From contig JAVSLW010000009.1 of assembly GCA_039666455.1 (NCBI GenBank), positions 62,001 to 126,000 of the forward strand: DNA of 64,000 nt. Reading direction: 5' to 3'. This document shows positions 63,962 through 64,000 of this stretch, piece after piece. Origin of the DNA: Methanobacterium sp. (GTDB lineage: Archaea; Methanobacteriota; Methanobacteria; Methanobacteriales; Methanobacteriaceae). Each line of letters begins with the position of its first letter. The stretch's first letter is position 1. The notes under the pieces were generated by a model. That model saw only the letters and a list, made by a program, of their open reading frames with translations, was not told where the DNA came from and did not search any database. The position numbers and the translations under genes were made by a program.

Positions 63962-64000
63962 ATGGAACATTCTGCAAAAATTGGAAGAAAAATTGAGGAT
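63962..64000 (+). CDS. start of a gene cut by the right edge
   Basis: ATG at 63962 opens 13 codons (MEHSAKIGRKIED) to the end of the window. No strong RBS is seen. It is too short to name. Confidence 0.35.
   Translation, partial: MEHSAKIGRKIED

Overview
The window is archaeal and comes from a hydrogenotrophic methanogen of the order Methanobacteriales, most likely Methanobacterium. The evidence is an almost complete energy-converting hydrogenase A (Eha) operon with a formyltransferase paralogue, F420-dependent methylene-H4MPT reductase (mer), the methanofuran enzyme MfnB, archaeosine enzymes (TgtA, RaSEA), an archaeal NAC homologue, a geranylgeranyl reductase and a UbiA prenyltransferase. 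The DNA is AT-rich, ribosome-binding sites are GGAGG or GGTGA, and TTG/GTG starts are common. The genus is inferred, not shown directly.

Layout. 1-20.5 kb is a very AT-rich accessory cell-surface region. It holds small membrane proteins, a polysaccharide deacetylase, a FemAB-like and a GNAT acyltransferase, two polysaccharide flippases, four family 2 glycosyltransferases, a left-handed beta-helix acetyltransferase and two broken GT-C-like membrane proteins. One of these is deleted and carries an in-frame TGA; the other is broken at a G7 tract. A metabolic block sits inside it at 7.0-12.0 kb on the minus strand: LutA/LutB-like Fe-S proteins, mfnB, guaB and mobA. 20.5-25.3 kb is a debris zone: a truncated DUF2304 gene, a TumE-type toxin-antitoxin pair, two orphan antitoxin-like genes, a toxin remnant, a probable IS remnant and an alcohol dehydrogenase tail.

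25.3-35.1 kb is core: DUF488, an MnmC-like methyltransferase, tgtA, nac, then a tight run of metallophosphoesterase, NYN nuclease and a membrane-anchored tandem-palm (GGDD) protein, followed by argJ and argB. 35.4-49.4 kb is the Eha operon: ehaA-R, an Ftr paralogue, a PfkB kinase, a six-cluster polyferredoxin and a CBS protein, all on one strand with overlaps or short gaps.

49.5-51.1 kb holds three tandem copies of a small secreted Asn/Ala/Lys/Ser-rich low-complexity protein, each with the same roughly 90-bp promoter region. 51.3-64 kb holds a histidine kinase homologue without its phospho-accepting His, a trehalose-phosphatase-like HAD protein, a TmcAL-like nucleotidyltransferase, RaSEA, mer, a ferredoxin-geranylgeranyl reductase pair, UbiA, a P-loop ATPase and a rubredoxin-TPP-enzyme fusion.

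The best candidates for undescribed biology are (1) the phosphodiesterase / NYN RNase / tandem-palm cassette at 29.5-32.5 kb, which looks like a nucleotide-signalling module with synthase, effector and eraser, and (2) the triplicated secreted repeat-protein family at 49.5-51.1 kb. No tRNA, rRNA or CRISPR array was recognised.
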